A stretch of DNA of 64,000 bases, taken from NCBI RefSeq assembly GCF_001314325.1, contig NZ_CP009429.1, forward strand, positions 4,030,501 through 4,094,500, written 5' to 3'. This DNA comes from Sphingopyxis macrogoltabida (GTDB taxonomy: Bacteria; Pseudomonadota; Alphaproteobacteria; Sphingomonadales; Sphingomonadaceae). The notes below the pieces were generated by a model that ran no database searches, was not told the origin of the DNA, and was given only the letters and a program-made list of their open reading frames with translations. The position numbers and the translations under genes were made by a program. This document shows positions 35,545 to 45,045 of this stretch, piece by piece. Numbering within the stretch: position 1 is the stretch's first letter; the number at the start of each line of letters is the position of its first letter.

Positions 35545-36879
35545 TCAGGGCAAAATCGGGCTCGCCTTGCGCGCCAGCCGGGCGACGAGAGCGGGGTCAT
35601 CGGCCGCCTTGGCGACGATGCCGATATGCCCGCCCGGCAGCGCCCGTGCGATCAGCACGACAAATTCGGCGCCCTCGGCCTCATGTTCGAGGATCACGGC
35701 AGGATGCGCCTGACGGAGCGTGTCGAGCGCCGTACCGCTACCCTCGTCGCCATCCTTCGCCGGCCGCCGCCGGGCGCGCTCGTCCTTGACGAGGCCCTTG
35801 AGCCCGCCCGGATAGCGATCGAGATAGGCGGCGAGTTCGCCGCGGCCGACACCCTCGCCCTTCGCATGGCCAAGGACGCAGGCATATTCGGCGAGGCGCG
35901 TCTTGTCATAGGCGGCGCCGAAAACCAGTTTCACGACCGGCGTCATCGGCGCGCGGTCCTGCACCGTCAGCCCGGCATCGTCGAGCAGCGCGGCAAAGGC
36001 TTCGGGCTGGCGTTCGGCAACGAGCGCAAAATCCCATGCCTGGCCGACCGCCTGATACAGCGCGCTGCGGCTGCGGCTGTCGGCGGCGCTCGCCCGGTCG
36101 GCGGTTTCGCGCGCAAGCGCGAGCCAGTCGGCAAGCTCGGCGTCATCGCCAGGATCGACGGCCGAAAGACCCGCGTGCCGCGCGCCACCGCGGACCGAGA
36201 GCAATTCGCTCCCCTCGCCCAGCGCCGCAAAGCCCGGCGCCGCATCGTCGTCGATATGCCCCGAGTCGGGACCGTCGGCCCACACCGGTACCGGCGCGGT
36301 GAGCGGCGGCGCGCTGCGCAGCGACTGTTCGACCGAAAGCTGGAGCTCCTCCGCCTCGTCGGCGGGCGCCGCTTCCTTCCAGTTGATCACGCCGAGGATG
36401 AAATCGATCGTGTCGTCGTCCGACGAGAAGGGCAGCAGGATGCCGCGGTACATGATCGTCACGCCGCGGTCGTTGACGAATTCGGCCTCGAAACCGATCG
36501 GCGCGCGGTTGGCGATGATCTGCAGATAATGGTCGGTCAGCCGCGACAGCAGCGAACGCCCCGGTATCTGGTTGATATAATGGACCTCTTCGTCGATTTC
36601 CGACTCGGCGCGCAGCCGCTCGCCGATGAAGGCGATGCCGGGGTTCTCGACCCCGGTGGTGAAATCGAGCAAGACCGAATGCGGGCCGAAATCGCCGACA
36701 TTCTCGAGGTCGAGGTCCTCGACCGACGGGTAGGCGCGATCGGCGAGCAGCGACGCCCAGTAATTATAGGCGCGCACCTGCATCCGCCGTTCGTCGACGC
36801 CGACAGAGACGGGCGCGTCGATCGCCCCGTCATCGTGGCCGTGGCTGCCCGAGAGCAGTCCGCGCATGCTGTCCATCAT
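35545..36879 (-). CDS. PAS_5-type sensor protein
   Basis: 444 residues. The N-terminal ~170 residues match the alphaproteobacterial PAS_5 family: QVRAYNYWASLLADRAYPSVEDL, PHSVLLDFTTGVENPGIAFIGE, NQIPGRSLLSRLTDHYLQII, APIGFEAEF, ILLPFSSDDDTIDFILGVINW. A variable acidic linker and a C-terminal region (LADWLALARETADRASAAD, KLVFGAAYDKTRLAEYA, FVVLIARALPGGHIGIV) without a family I know follow. There is no HTH, kinase or GGDEF domain, so it may act through partners. The gene precedes the glutamate dehydrogenase on the same strand. Confidence 0.8.
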   Translation of the reverse strand: MMDSMRGLLSGSHGHDDGAIDAPVSVGVDERRMQVRAYNYWASLLADRAYPSVEDLDLENVGDFGPHSVLLDFTTGVENPGIAFIGERLRAESEIDEEVHYINQIPGRSLLSRLTDHYLQIIANRAPIGFEAEFVNDRGVTIMYRGILLPFSSDDDTIDFILGVINWKEAAPADEAEELQLSVEQSLRSAPPLTAPVPVWADGPDSGHIDDDAAPGFAALGEGSELLSVRGGARHAGLSAVDPGDDAELADWLALARETADRASAADSRSRSALYQAVGQAWDFALVAERQPEAFAALLDDAGLTVQDRAPMTPVVKLVFGAAYDKTRLAEYACVLGHAKGEGVGRGELAAYLDRYPGGLKGLVKDERARRRPAKDGDEGSGTALDTLRQAHPAVILEHEAEGAEFVVLIARALPGGHIGIVAKAADDPALVARLARKASPILP

Positions 36880-37034
36880 TCATCCCCAGTCGCAAACATT
36901 GGTAAACACCATGCAACAGGACTGGTAAAAGCGGCGTAAACGATGGCTTCGCCGCCTCGCGCCGACGCGATGCGCGATCAAGCTGCGCTGCGACCCTCCA
37001 GGCCAGGCAAGATTACCGGCAAGACATAGCTGAT

Positions 37035-37144
37035 CATGCATTTTATATGCATGGATACATGGCCTGCTTTATCCATACAAAATAGCCTGTTTGAGATTAT
37101 ATCCTTGTTAATAACGTATTTTTATCGATATGGACAATATCGAT
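37035..37144. promoter_or_regulatory. AT-rich palindromes in the PAS/DUF983 intergenic region
   Basis: The 310-bp gap 36880-37189 turns strongly AT-rich from about 37025. It holds two perfect palindromes: CATGCAT-TTTAT-ATGCATG (37035-37053) and ATCGATAT-GGACA-ATATCGAT (37124-37144). Further TGCATG/TGTAC strings follow up to 37176. It serves divergent promoters for the PAS gene (minus) and DUF983 (plus). No open frame of note is present. Confidence 0.5.
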
Positions 37145-37189
37145 TGCATGCCTATGTACGGCACATTGCATGTACAAGCGAGATGACGA

Positions 37190-37621
37190 ATGTTGAGCGA
37201 ACTCGGCAATGACAAGTTGCGCTGGATCCTGTGGGCAGGCTGGCACGGGCGCTGTCCCGAATGCGGCGAGGGCAAGATGTTCCGGTCGTGGCTGAAGCTG
37301 GCCGACCGCTGCGAGGTTTGCGGACTCGATTTCCGCTTCGCCGCGCCCGACGACGGCCCGGCCTTCTTCTCGCAATGCTTCGTCGCCTTTCCGCTGACCT
37401 TCCTCGTCCTGTGGCTCGAGATCGCCTATGATCCACCCATCTGGGTCCATCTGTTTTTTTCGATCCCGTTGATGGTCATCGGCTGCGTACTGCCGCTCCG
37501 TCCGATCAAGGGTTGGCTCGTCGCTTCGCAATATGTGAACAAGGCGCAGGAATCGGGGACCGAACATCTGTGGGCCAAGCTCCATGCCCGCGAGGAGGCG
37601 GACAAGCGGCGTGACAAATAG
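37190..37621 (+). CDS. DUF983 membrane protein with zinc-ribbon motif
   Basis: 143 residues. The N-terminal part has two Cys pairs, RCPECGEG and RCEVCGLDF, that should form a zinc ribbon, followed by two membrane helices (CFVAFPLTFLVLWLEIAY and VHLFFSIPLMVIGCVLPL) and a polar tail. This is the DUF983 pattern, often found near cytochrome oxidase genes though none is here. The start ATG 37190 follows the AT-rich stretch. Its last bases overlap the presumed GTG start of the MocR gene. Confidence 0.88.
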   Translation: MLSELGNDKLRWILWAGWHGRCPECGEGKMFRSWLKLADRCEVCGLDFRFAAPDDGPAFFSQCFVAFPLTFLVLWLEIAYDPPIWVHLFFSIPLMVIGCVLPLRPIKGWLVASQYVNKAQESGTEHLWAKLHAREEADKRRDK

Positions 37622-38981
37622 CGGCTGGCTGCCCGACCTTTCGGCAGAGGCGGGTCCGAAATATCGCGCCGTCGCGGCAGCGATCGCCGCCGACATCGCG
37701 CGCGGCCGCCTCCACCATGGCGACCGCCTGCCGCCGCAGCGCGACCTGGCTGCGCGACTCGGCATCGACCTGACCACCGTTACCAAAGCCTATGATCTTG
37801 CCCGCCAGCGCGGGCTGATCGTCGCGCGCGGGCGCGCGGGAAGTTTCGTCAGCCCGCAGGCGCGCGATCACGCGGCGGCATCGGCCGCGCAGACCGATAT
37901 CATGATGAACAGCCCGCCAACCCCGCCCGAAGCACGGCTGAGCGAAGCGATGGCGGCCGCTTTGGGAGCCTTGGCGCGGCGGGGAGAATCGGCGCGGCTC
38001 CACTATCAGCGCCCGGGCGGCGCGGCGGCGGATCGCGAGACCGGCAGCGCCCTGCTCGCCCGGGTCGGCCTGGCATCGGACGCCGAACAGCTGGTGGTGA
38101 CCGCCGGCGGCCAGAACGCACTCCACGCCATCGCTTCGATGCTGCTTCGTCCCGGCGACCGCGTTGCGTGCGGCCTCTATATCTATCCAGGCTTCCATGC
38201 TCTTGCCCGGCGGATCGGCTTCACGCTCGTCCCGCTTGCCGAGATCACGCCCGCCGCCCTCGCCGCCGCGCACGACGCCGCGCCGCTCCGCGCGCTTTAT
38301 GTGGTCCCGACGAACGACAACCCGACCGCGCAGACGATCGCCGCCAACGACCGGGCAGCGATCGCGACCTGGGCGGAGAATGCCGGCGTGCGGGTCATCG
38401 AGGACGACGCCTATGGCCTGCTCCCCGAAAAGCCGGTGCCCGCGATTACCAGCTTTGCGCCCGATATCGGCTGGTACATCGCGAGCACGGCGAAGATCGT
38501 CTCGCCTGCGCTGCGCGTCGCCTTCGTCCGCGCTCCGACGGTGGTCGACGCCATGGCGCTCGCCGCATGCCAGCATGAAAGCGCGGTGATGGCGCCGCCG
38601 GTCAATGCCGCGATGGTCTCCTTATGGCTTGCCGACGGCAGCTTCGACGCATTGGTCGGGGCGGTGCGCAAGGAGTCGGCGTGGCGCCAGCGGCTGGCGG
38701 ACACGATGCTCGGCGACGCACGGCACACGGCGCACCCCGAGGGTTATCATCTGTGGCTGCCGCTCGCGCCGGGCCTCGCGCCCGAAGTCCTCGCCGCAGC
38801 GCTCGCGCTCGAGGGGCTGTCGGCGGTGACCTCGGACCGCTTTGCGGTCGCGGCCGATGCACCGAAGGCGCTGCGTATTTCGCTCGGCGGCGCGATCGAC
38901 CGCAACAGCCTAGCGCGCGGTCTCCGCACGCTCGACGGCCATTTGCGCTCGCCCGCCGCGCAGGCGCTGCCGGTGATCTGA
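37611..38981 (+). CDS. MocR-type GntR/aminotransferase transcriptional regulator
   Basis: About 456 residues. An N-terminal GntR winged helix (YRAVAAAIAADIARGRLHHGDRLPPQRDLAARLGIDLTTVTKAYD) is joined to a fold-type I aminotransferase-like domain, with NDNPTAQT, VIEDDAYGLL and the PLP Schiff-base Lys probably K295 (STAKIVSPALRV). MocR proteins bind PLP and a small amino metabolite to switch transcription. GTG 37611 overlaps the DUF983 stop; the frame also has an ATG at 37584. The DUF983 gene or the AT-rich region may be targets. It ends 5 bp from the convergent efflux gene. Confidence 0.9.
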   Translation: MTNSGWLPDLSAEAGPKYRAVAAAIAADIARGRLHHGDRLPPQRDLAARLGIDLTTVTKAYDLARQRGLIVARGRAGSFVSPQARDHAAASAAQTDIMMNSPPTPPEARLSEAMAAALGALARRGESARLHYQRPGGAAADRETGSALLARVGLASDAEQLVVTAGGQNALHAIASMLLRPGDRVACGLYIYPGFHALARRIGFTLVPLAEITPAALAAAHDAAPLRALYVVPTNDNPTAQTIAANDRAAIATWAENAGVRVIEDDAYGLLPEKPVPAITSFAPDIGWYIASTAKIVSPALRVAFVRAPTVVDAMALAACQHESAVMAPPVNAAMVSLWLADGSFDALVGAVRKESAWRQRLADTMLGDARHTAHPEGYHLWLPLAPGLAPEVLAAALALEGLSAVTSDRFAVAADAPKALRISLGGAIDRNSLARGLRTLDGHLRSPAAQALPVI

Positions 38982-38986
38982 AAAAC

Positions 38987-40396
38987 TCAGCTCGACCAGC
39001 CGCCAGCCAGCGCACGGAACAGGGCGATCTGGCGGCGCGAGATTTGCGCGTCCTGCGCGGCGAGCACCGCTTCGGCCTCCGCGAAGGTGCGTTCGGCGTC
39101 GAGCCATTCGAGCGAATCCGACGCGCCCTCGGCGCGTTTCGCGCGGACGATCCGCGCCGCGCGTTCGGACTGGTCGCGCGCCGCGCGCAGCGCCTGCCGC
39201 CGGTCGAGCGAGCGGGCGTAGGAGGATAGCGCGGTTTCGGTCTCCTCGATCGCACGCAGCACCGTGCCGTCGAAGCGCGCCAGCGATGCCTGCGTCTCGG
39301 CCTCGGCCGCCGCGATGCGGGCCCGCGCCGGTTCCTGATTGGGGAAGGCCCAGTTGAGCAAAGGCCCGAGCAGCCAGCGAAGCGGGCCGCCGCCAAAGAC
39401 GTCGCCGAAACCCGCTCCCGTCGATCCCACCGAGCCACCGAGCGTGATGCGCGGATAGAGGTCGGCGGTCGCGACGCCGATGCGCGCGGTGTCGGCGGCA
39501 AGCCGCCGTTCGGCGGCGCGGACGTCGGGGCGGCGCTTCAGCAGCGCCGCCCCGTCACCGACCGGGATGGGGTCGGTGATCTCGAGGCTGATGTTGCGGT
39601 CGGCGGCCATCGTCGGCAACGCCGCGGGGGGGCGGCCGGTCAGCGTTGCGAGACGAAATAATGCCGCCTGCCGGTCGGCCTCGATGTCGGGAATGTCCGC
39701 CGCGCGCTGGTCGCGCAGCGTCGTGATGCGCGCGAGGTCGAGCCCGGTCGCAAGCCCCGCCTCCTTGCGCCGCTCGGTCAGCTTCACCTGCTGGTCGAGC
39801 AGCTCGACGATATGCCGCGCGACGTCCAGCCGCGCCGCGCCCGAGGCGGCGTCGGCATAGGCGAGCGTGGTGTCGGAGACGACCATCACGCGCACCGCGT
39901 CGGCATCGGCCTCGGCGGCTTCACTATCGTCGCGCGCCGCCTCGACCGAGCGGTCGACGCGGCCGAACAGATCGAGTTCATAGGCGACGTTCAGCCCGAC
40001 ATCGACGTTCCAGTCTTCGCGGTCGGCGCCGGGGAGGCGCTGCCCTTCGGGGCTGCGGCCATAATTGGCGCCCGCGCCGATCTCGCCCTGCGGCAACCGG
40101 TCGGCGCGCGCGCCGCGCAAGGAAGCGCGGGCCTTGGCGATATTGGCGACCGCGACGCGGACGTCGGTGTTCGCCGCCAGCGCATCGGCGACGAGCCCGT
40201 CGAGCACGGGGTCGTTGTATAATCGCCACCAGTCGGCCGCGACCGGGTCGAGGCTCACGGCGCGACTGCTTGCCGAGAGGAACGGCCCGGTCGCGGCGGG
40301 CGCCGACGCGGACTGCGGCGCCTTATAGTCGGGGCCAACGGCGCAGGCGGCAAGCGCGAGTGCCGAGGCGGCGGTTATAAGATTGCGGAGCAGCAT
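38987..40396 (-). CDS. RND efflux outer membrane factor (OprM/NodT family lipoprotein)
   Basis: 469 residues. A lipoprotein signal ends LALAACAVGPDYKAP (acyl-Cys then the family's VGPDY), and the mature chain shows the two repeated outer-membrane-efflux halves with long helices (DSEAAEADADAVRVMVVSDTTLAYADAA, then ALDRRQALRAARDQSERAARIV). It forms the trimeric outer-membrane channel of the pump. ATG 40396 sits seven bases after AAGGAG, better spaced than ATG 40402. It is the third gene of the adaptor-permease-channel operon, 11 bp after the permease stop. Confidence 0.93.
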   Translation of the reverse strand: MLLRNLITAASALALAACAVGPDYKAPQSASAPAATGPFLSASSRAVSLDPVAADWWRLYNDPVLDGLVADALAANTDVRVAVANIAKARASLRGARADRLPQGEIGAGANYGRSPEGQRLPGADREDWNVDVGLNVAYELDLFGRVDRSVEAARDDSEAAEADADAVRVMVVSDTTLAYADAASGAARLDVARHIVELLDQQVKLTERRKEAGLATGLDLARITTLRDQRAADIPDIEADRQAALFRLATLTGRPPAALPTMAADRNISLEITDPIPVGDGAALLKRRPDVRAAERRLAADTARIGVATADLYPRITLGGSVGSTGAGFGDVFGGGPLRWLLGPLLNWAFPNQEPARARIAAAEAETQASLARFDGTVLRAIEETETALSSYARSLDRRQALRAARDQSERAARIVRAKRAEGASDSLEWLDAERTFAEAEAVLAAQDAQISRRQIALFRALAGGWSS

Positions 40397-40407
40397 GGTC
40401 ATTCTCC

Positions 40408-43400
40408 TTATTCCGCCGGCACGGGCAGCGCCGCGCCATGGTCGTCCGATCCGCGTCGCCGCGCAGCGATCCATTCGCCGAGCGCGCGGCAGACGACATA
40501 GAAGGTCGGGGTGAAAATGAGGCCGAACGCCGTCACGCCGAGCATGCCGAAGAAGACGGCGGTGCCGAGCGCCTGGCGCAGCTCCGCCCCCGCCCCGCTC
40601 GCGATCAGCAGCGGCACCGCGCCGAGGATGAAGGCGAAGCTGGTCATCAGGATCGGACGCAGGCGGTCGCGCGCGGCACGCACCGCGGCCTCGACCGGCG
40701 ACAGTCCGTCCTGTTCCTCGGCCTGCTTGGCGAATTCGACGATCAGGATCGCATTCTTCGCCGCGAGCGCGATCAGCACGACCAGCCCGATCTGGGTCAG
40801 GACATTATTGTCCATGCCGCGCAGATTGACCCCGATCATCGCCGCGAGCAGGCACATCGGCACGATCAGGATGATCGCGAGCGGCAGCGTCAGGCTCTCA
40901 TATTGTGCCGCGAGCACGAGGAAGACGAACAGCACCGCGAGCGCGAAGACGATCCCCGCGGTGTTCGCCGCCGCCTTCTGCTGAAAGGCGATGCCCGTCC
41001 ATTCGGTGCCGTAGCCCGCGGGCAGCGTTTCGGCGCCGAGCTTCTCCATCGTCGTCAGCGACGCGCCCGACGACGAACCGGGGGCGGTGTCGCCGTCGAC
41101 CTCGACCGCGGGGAACAAATTGTAACGCGTGACGCGGTACGGCCCGGTGCGGTCCTCGAAATTGGCGACCGACCCAATCGGCACCATCGCGCCCGAATTC
41201 GACCGGGTGCGCAGGTTGGCGATGTCGGCGACCGTCTGGCGATAGGGCGCATCGGCCTGCGCGGTGACGCGATAGGTGCGGCCGAGCAGGTTGAAGTCGT
41301 TGACGAAGGCCGATCCGAGATAGACCTGCAGCGCCTCGAACACCCGGTCGGACGGGACGCCGAGCGCATTCGCCTTGGCGCGGTCGATATCGGCATAGAT
41401 GCGCGGGTTGCTGGGATCGAAGAAGGTGAAGACATTCGCCAGCCCCGGCGTCTGGTTCGCCTTGCCGATCAGGCCGTTCACTTCCTTCGCCAGCTCGGCA
41501 TAGCCGTGGCCGCCGCGGTCCTGCACGATCATCCGGTACCCGCCCGCAGTGCCGATCCCCTGGATCAGCGGCGGCGGGATGATCACGATCTGCGCCTCGG
41601 TGATATCGGCGGTGCGCTTTTGTGCCTCGCCCATGATGTCCGCCAGCGTGACGCCGAGTTTCTTGCGCTCCTCGAAGCTCTTGAGCGGGAAATAGGCGGC
41701 GGCCGAATTGGGCGCCAGCGTCTGCGACGGGCCGTCGAAGCCCGCGAGCATCACCGACCCGAGCACGCCGTCGACCGGCAGCACCCGCTGCGCGACCTTT
41801 TGCAGCACCGCGACGCTGCGTTCGACCGAAGCACCCGAGGGCAGCTTGGCGACGACGAGGAAATAGCCCTGGTCCTGCGCCGGGATGAAGCCCGTCGGGG
41901 TTGCCCAGAACAGCGCGACGGTCGCCGCGATCAACCCCGCATAGGTCGCCATCACCTTCTTCGGCGCGCGCACGAGCCGCGCGGTGAGCGCCGCATAGGC
42001 GTCGCCCATCCGTTGGAAGCCGCGATTGAACGCGTCGCCGGCGCGGCGGACGAGCTGCATGCCGCGCCCCTCGTTCACCGGCGCCGCGTGAGGCCTGAGC
42101 AGGATTGCCGCGAGCGCCGGCGACAGGGTGAGCGAAAGGATCAGCGAGATGATCGTCGCGGTCGAGATGGTGACCGCGAACTGCTGGTAGAAAGCACCCG
42201 ACAGCCCGGTAAGGAACAAGGTCGGCACGAACACCGCGCAGAGCACGAGCACGATGGCGACGAGCGCCGCCGACACTTCGTCCATCGACGTCCGCGCCGC
42301 TTCGAGCGCGCTCATGCCGCGTTCGAGATTGCGCTCGACATTCTCGACGACGACGATCGCGTCGTCGACGACGATCCCGATCGCCAGCACCATGCCGAAC
42401 AGCGACAGGTTGTTGAGGCTGTAGCCGAAGCCGGCAAGCACCGCGAAGGTACCGATCAGCGACACGGGAATCGCGAGCACGGGGATGATCGCGGCGCGCC
42501 ATTTCTGCAAGAAAACCAGAATGACGATGACGACGAGCACGACGGCTTCGAACAAGGTATCCATCACCGCGTCGATCGACTGGGCGATGAATTCGGTGGG
42601 GTTATAGATGACGCGATATTCGAGCCCCTTGGGAAAGCTCTTCGAGGCGGCCGCCATTTCGGCCTCGACCGCCTGCGCGGCGGCGAGCGCGTTCGATCCC
42701 GGGCGCTGGAAGGTTGCGAGAATGACGGTCGGATCGCCCGACAAATAGGTGTTCGAATTATAGTCCGAAGCGCCAAGCTCGACGCGCGCGACGTCCGACA
42801 CCCGCACCTGCCGCCCGTCGGCGTCGCTGCGGATGACGATGTTGGCAAAATCGGCGGGGTCGGCGAGGCGGCCCTGCGTTTCGACGTTCAACTGAAAGCT
42901 GCTGCCATTCGCCTGCGGCGGCTGGCCGAGCGACCCCGCCGCGACCTGCACATTTTCGCGGCGCAGCGCCGCGACGATCTCGCCCGCCGTCAGATCGAGC
43001 GCGGCGGCGCGACCGGGATCGATCCACACGCGCATCGCATAATCGCGGCTGCCGAACAGCCGGACGTCGCCGACCCCGTCGATGCGCGACAGCCGGTCGC
43101 GCAGCTGGGTCAGCGCATAGTTGGAGATATAGGCGCGATCGAGCGACTTGTCGGGCGACACGAGGTTCACGATCAGCAGGAAGTCGGGCGACGTCTTGCG
43201 CGTCACGACGCCGAGCCGCTGCACCGTTTCGGGCAGCCGCGGGGTCGCGATCGCGACGCGGTTCTGCACCAGCACCTGCGCGGCATCGAGGTCGGTACCG
43301 ATCTTGAAGGTCACGGTGATCGTCACCGCGCCGTCGCCGGTCGACTGGCTGCTCATATAGAGCATATTGTCGACGCCGTTGATTTCCTGTTCGATCGGCG

Positions 43401-43593
43401 CCGCCACCGTGTCGGCGACGGTTTCAGCCGAAGCCCCGGGATAGGTCGCGGTAACGGTGACCGTCGGCGGGACGATGTCGGGATATTGCGAGACGGGCAG
43501 GCCGATATAGGCCACCGCCCCGACGATGGTGATGATCACCGCAAGTACCGCCGCGAAGATCGGCCGGTCGATGAAGAAGCGTGATAGGCGCAT
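40408..43593 (-). CDS. RND multidrug efflux permease (HAE1/AcrB family)
   Basis: 1,061 residues of the inner-membrane proton/drug antiporter trimer. The N-terminus is MRLSRFFIDRPIFAAVLAV, with two sets of periplasmic loops and 12 helices. The proton-relay Asp pair of TM4 is in GIVVDDAIVVVENVER and the TM10 Lys in LAAKNAILIVEFAKQAEE. Porter motifs such as GVGDVRLFGSRDYAMRVW and GFIPAQDQGYFLV are standard for HAE1 pumps. Substrates cannot be read from sequence, but this family exports hydrophobic drugs, dyes and solvents. It is separated from the adaptor gene by 135 bp holding a hairpin. Confidence 0.96.
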   Translation of the reverse strand: MRLSRFFIDRPIFAAVLAVIITIVGAVAYIGLPVSQYPDIVPPTVTVTATYPGASAETVADTVAAPIEQEINGVDNMLYMSSQSTGDGAVTITVTFKIGTDLDAAQVLVQNRVAIATPRLPETVQRLGVVTRKTSPDFLLIVNLVSPDKSLDRAYISNYALTQLRDRLSRIDGVGDVRLFGSRDYAMRVWIDPGRAAALDLTAGEIVAALRRENVQVAAGSLGQPPQANGSSFQLNVETQGRLADPADFANIVIRSDADGRQVRVSDVARVELGASDYNSNTYLSGDPTVILATFQRPGSNALAAAQAVEAEMAAASKSFPKGLEYRVIYNPTEFIAQSIDAVMDTLFEAVVLVVIVILVFLQKWRAAIIPVLAIPVSLIGTFAVLAGFGYSLNNLSLFGMVLAIGIVVDDAIVVVENVERNLERGMSALEAARTSMDEVSAALVAIVLVLCAVFVPTLFLTGLSGAFYQQFAVTISTATIISLILSLTLSPALAAILLRPHAAPVNEGRGMQLVRRAGDAFNRGFQRMGDAYAALTARLVRAPKKVMATYAGLIAATVALFWATPTGFIPAQDQGYFLVVAKLPSGASVERSVAVLQKVAQRVLPVDGVLGSVMLAGFDGPSQTLAPNSAAAYFPLKSFEERKKLGVTLADIMGEAQKRTADITEAQIVIIPPPLIQGIGTAGGYRMIVQDRGGHGYAELAKEVNGLIGKANQTPGLANVFTFFDPSNPRIYADIDRAKANALGVPSDRVFEALQVYLGSAFVNDFNLLGRTYRVTAQADAPYRQTVADIANLRTRSNSGAMVPIGSVANFEDRTGPYRVTRYNLFPAVEVDGDTAPGSSSGASLTTMEKLGAETLPAGYGTEWTGIAFQQKAAANTAGIVFALAVLFVFLVLAAQYESLTLPLAIILIVPMCLLAAMIGVNLRGMDNNVLTQIGLVVLIALAAKNAILIVEFAKQAEEQDGLSPVEAAVRAARDRLRPILMTSFAFILGAVPLLIASGAGAELRQALGTAVFFGMLGVTAFGLIFTPTFYVVCRALGEWIAARRRGSDDHGAALPVPAE

Positions 43594-43695
43594 GGGAGAG
43601 CCCCTGTTCTGGGATGGTGTCGAACCTCCGGACCGATCCGGAGCGTAAGGGGTGAGGACCGCCGGCCTTTGCGGGTGGCCGCAGCCCCCACCCCG

Positions 43696-43719
43696 GCCCC
43701 TCGCCCGATGGCGAGGGGC
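43696..43719 (-). promoter_or_regulatory. intercistronic hairpin between adaptor and permease genes
   Basis: GCCCCTCGCC and GGCGAGGGGC form a perfect 10-bp stem with a CGAT loop, ten bases after the adaptor stop. There is no following T-run on the minus strand, so it is more likely to set relative expression or mRNA stability than to terminate. Confidence 0.5.
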
Positions 43720-43728
43720 TAACTCAAC

Positions 43729-44997
43729 TCACTTCGCGAAGGTCGCCTGCGCCGACAGCGGTTCGCTGGCCGATGCGGCTTTCTTCTCCGCCGCCGCCGC
43801 GATCCGGCCGGGCTTGGTCGCGGCCTTTTCACCGGGCCGTGCGAACTGGTATCCGGTGATCACGACGCGGTCGGTCGCGGCGAGCCCCGAACGGATGACG
43901 CGCAGACCGTCGACCTCGGGGCCCAGCTCGACCGGCTTCGCGGCAACCATGCCGTCCTTGCCGACGACATAGACGATCTTGCGCGCCTGATCAGTCTGCA
44001 CCGCCGCCGCGGGGACGAGCAGCGCCTGAACGGTCTGGCCGGTCGACAGGCGCATGTTGCCGAACATGCCGGGGGTCAGGAACATTTCGGGGTTGGCGAA
44101 GCGGGCGCGGGCGCGGATCGTCCCCGAACGCGGGTCGAGCCCGTTGTCGGTGAAATCGAGCTGGCCCTTCCAGCGATAATCGCCCTCGTCCTGCAACCGC
44201 ACTTCGACCGTCGACCCATTATCGGCGCCGGCGCGCTTGGCTTTGAGGAACAGCGCTTCCGAACCCTGGAAGCTGAAATAAATGGGATCGAGCGCATTGA
44301 TCGTCGTCAGCAGCGTGCCGCCGGCGTCGCCGGCCGAGACGAGGTTGCCGGCGTCGATCATGCGATCGGAGATGCGCCCGCTCAAGGGCGCGCGAACGGT
44401 AGTGAATTCGACGTCGAGGGCGCGCGCCGCGATGCGGGCGTCGGCCCCGGCGAGCGCCGCGTTCGCCGCGCGGACGCGGGCGCGGAGGCGATCGATCTCG
44501 CTCTGCGATACCGCCTCGACATCGACGAGCCGGCCGGCGCGTTCGAGTTCGAGCTCAGCGAGCGCCAGATCGCTGCGCGCGCTGGCCGCCGAGGCGCGCG
44601 CTTCGGCGAGTGCGGCGCGATAGGGACGCGGGTCGATGGTGAAAAGCGGCTGGCCCTGACGGACGACCTGACCGTCCCTGAAATGGATCGCGGTGATCGC
44701 GCCCGAGACACGCGGACGCACCTCGACCGATTTGCTCGCCTCGAAGCGGCCGATATAATCGTCCCATTCGGTGATCTCGCGCGCCAGCGGCGCCGCGACG
44801 GTCAGCACCGGCGGCGGTGCGGCGGCGGCCTGCGGGGTGCGGTCGCCGAGCAACCACCAGGCGCCAGCGATCAATACAAGCAAGGCGCCGACCCACGCTG
44901 CGCGCCGGCGGCGGCCGGGGTGGAGCAGCTCATTGAGGTCGCGGCGGACCTTGGCATCGGCGGGATCGAATTTTTCGATCGGAGTGTGGACGGTCAT
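43729..44997 (-). CDS. RND efflux periplasmic adaptor (membrane fusion protein)
   Basis: 422 residues; bridges the permease and the outer channel. A short cytoplasmic leader and one anchor helix (WVGALLVLIAGAWWLL) precede the lipoyl/hairpin/beta-barrel plan: SVEVRPRVSGAITAIHFRDGQVVRQGQPLFTIDPRPY, an alpha hairpin, then FTTVRAPLSGRISDRMIDAGNLV and GMFGNMRL. ATG 44997 follows GAGG by seven bases. It is first in the efflux operon, about 330 bp downstream of the predicted promoter. Confidence 0.94.
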   Translation of the reverse strand: MTVHTPIEKFDPADAKVRRDLNELLHPGRRRRAAWVGALLVLIAGAWWLLGDRTPQAAAAPPPVLTVAAPLAREITEWDDYIGRFEASKSVEVRPRVSGAITAIHFRDGQVVRQGQPLFTIDPRPYRAALAEARASAASARSDLALAELELERAGRLVDVEAVSQSEIDRLRARVRAANAALAGADARIAARALDVEFTTVRAPLSGRISDRMIDAGNLVSAGDAGGTLLTTINALDPIYFSFQGSEALFLKAKRAGADNGSTVEVRLQDEGDYRWKGQLDFTDNGLDPRSGTIRARARFANPEMFLTPGMFGNMRLSTGQTVQALLVPAAAVQTDQARKIVYVVGKDGMVAAKPVELGPEVDGLRVIRSGLAATDRVVITGYQFARPGEKAATKPGRIAAAAEKKAASASEPLSAQATFAK

Positions 44998-45045
44998 GGC
45001 TGGGCCTCTTCTTTTTGTTCGGTCGATCAGGCACACGCCCCCGAT

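Noticed and set aside
31509..35789. 1,426-codon plus-strand frame opposite the glutamate dehydrogenase gene
   Set aside because: Very long but composed of Arg/Asp/Ala/Val shadow sequence; the opposite strand encodes a clear enzyme over the full length.
40438..43584. 1,048-codon plus-strand frame opposite the RND permease gene
   Set aside because: Low-complexity charged translation, fully explained as the complement of a membrane protein gene.
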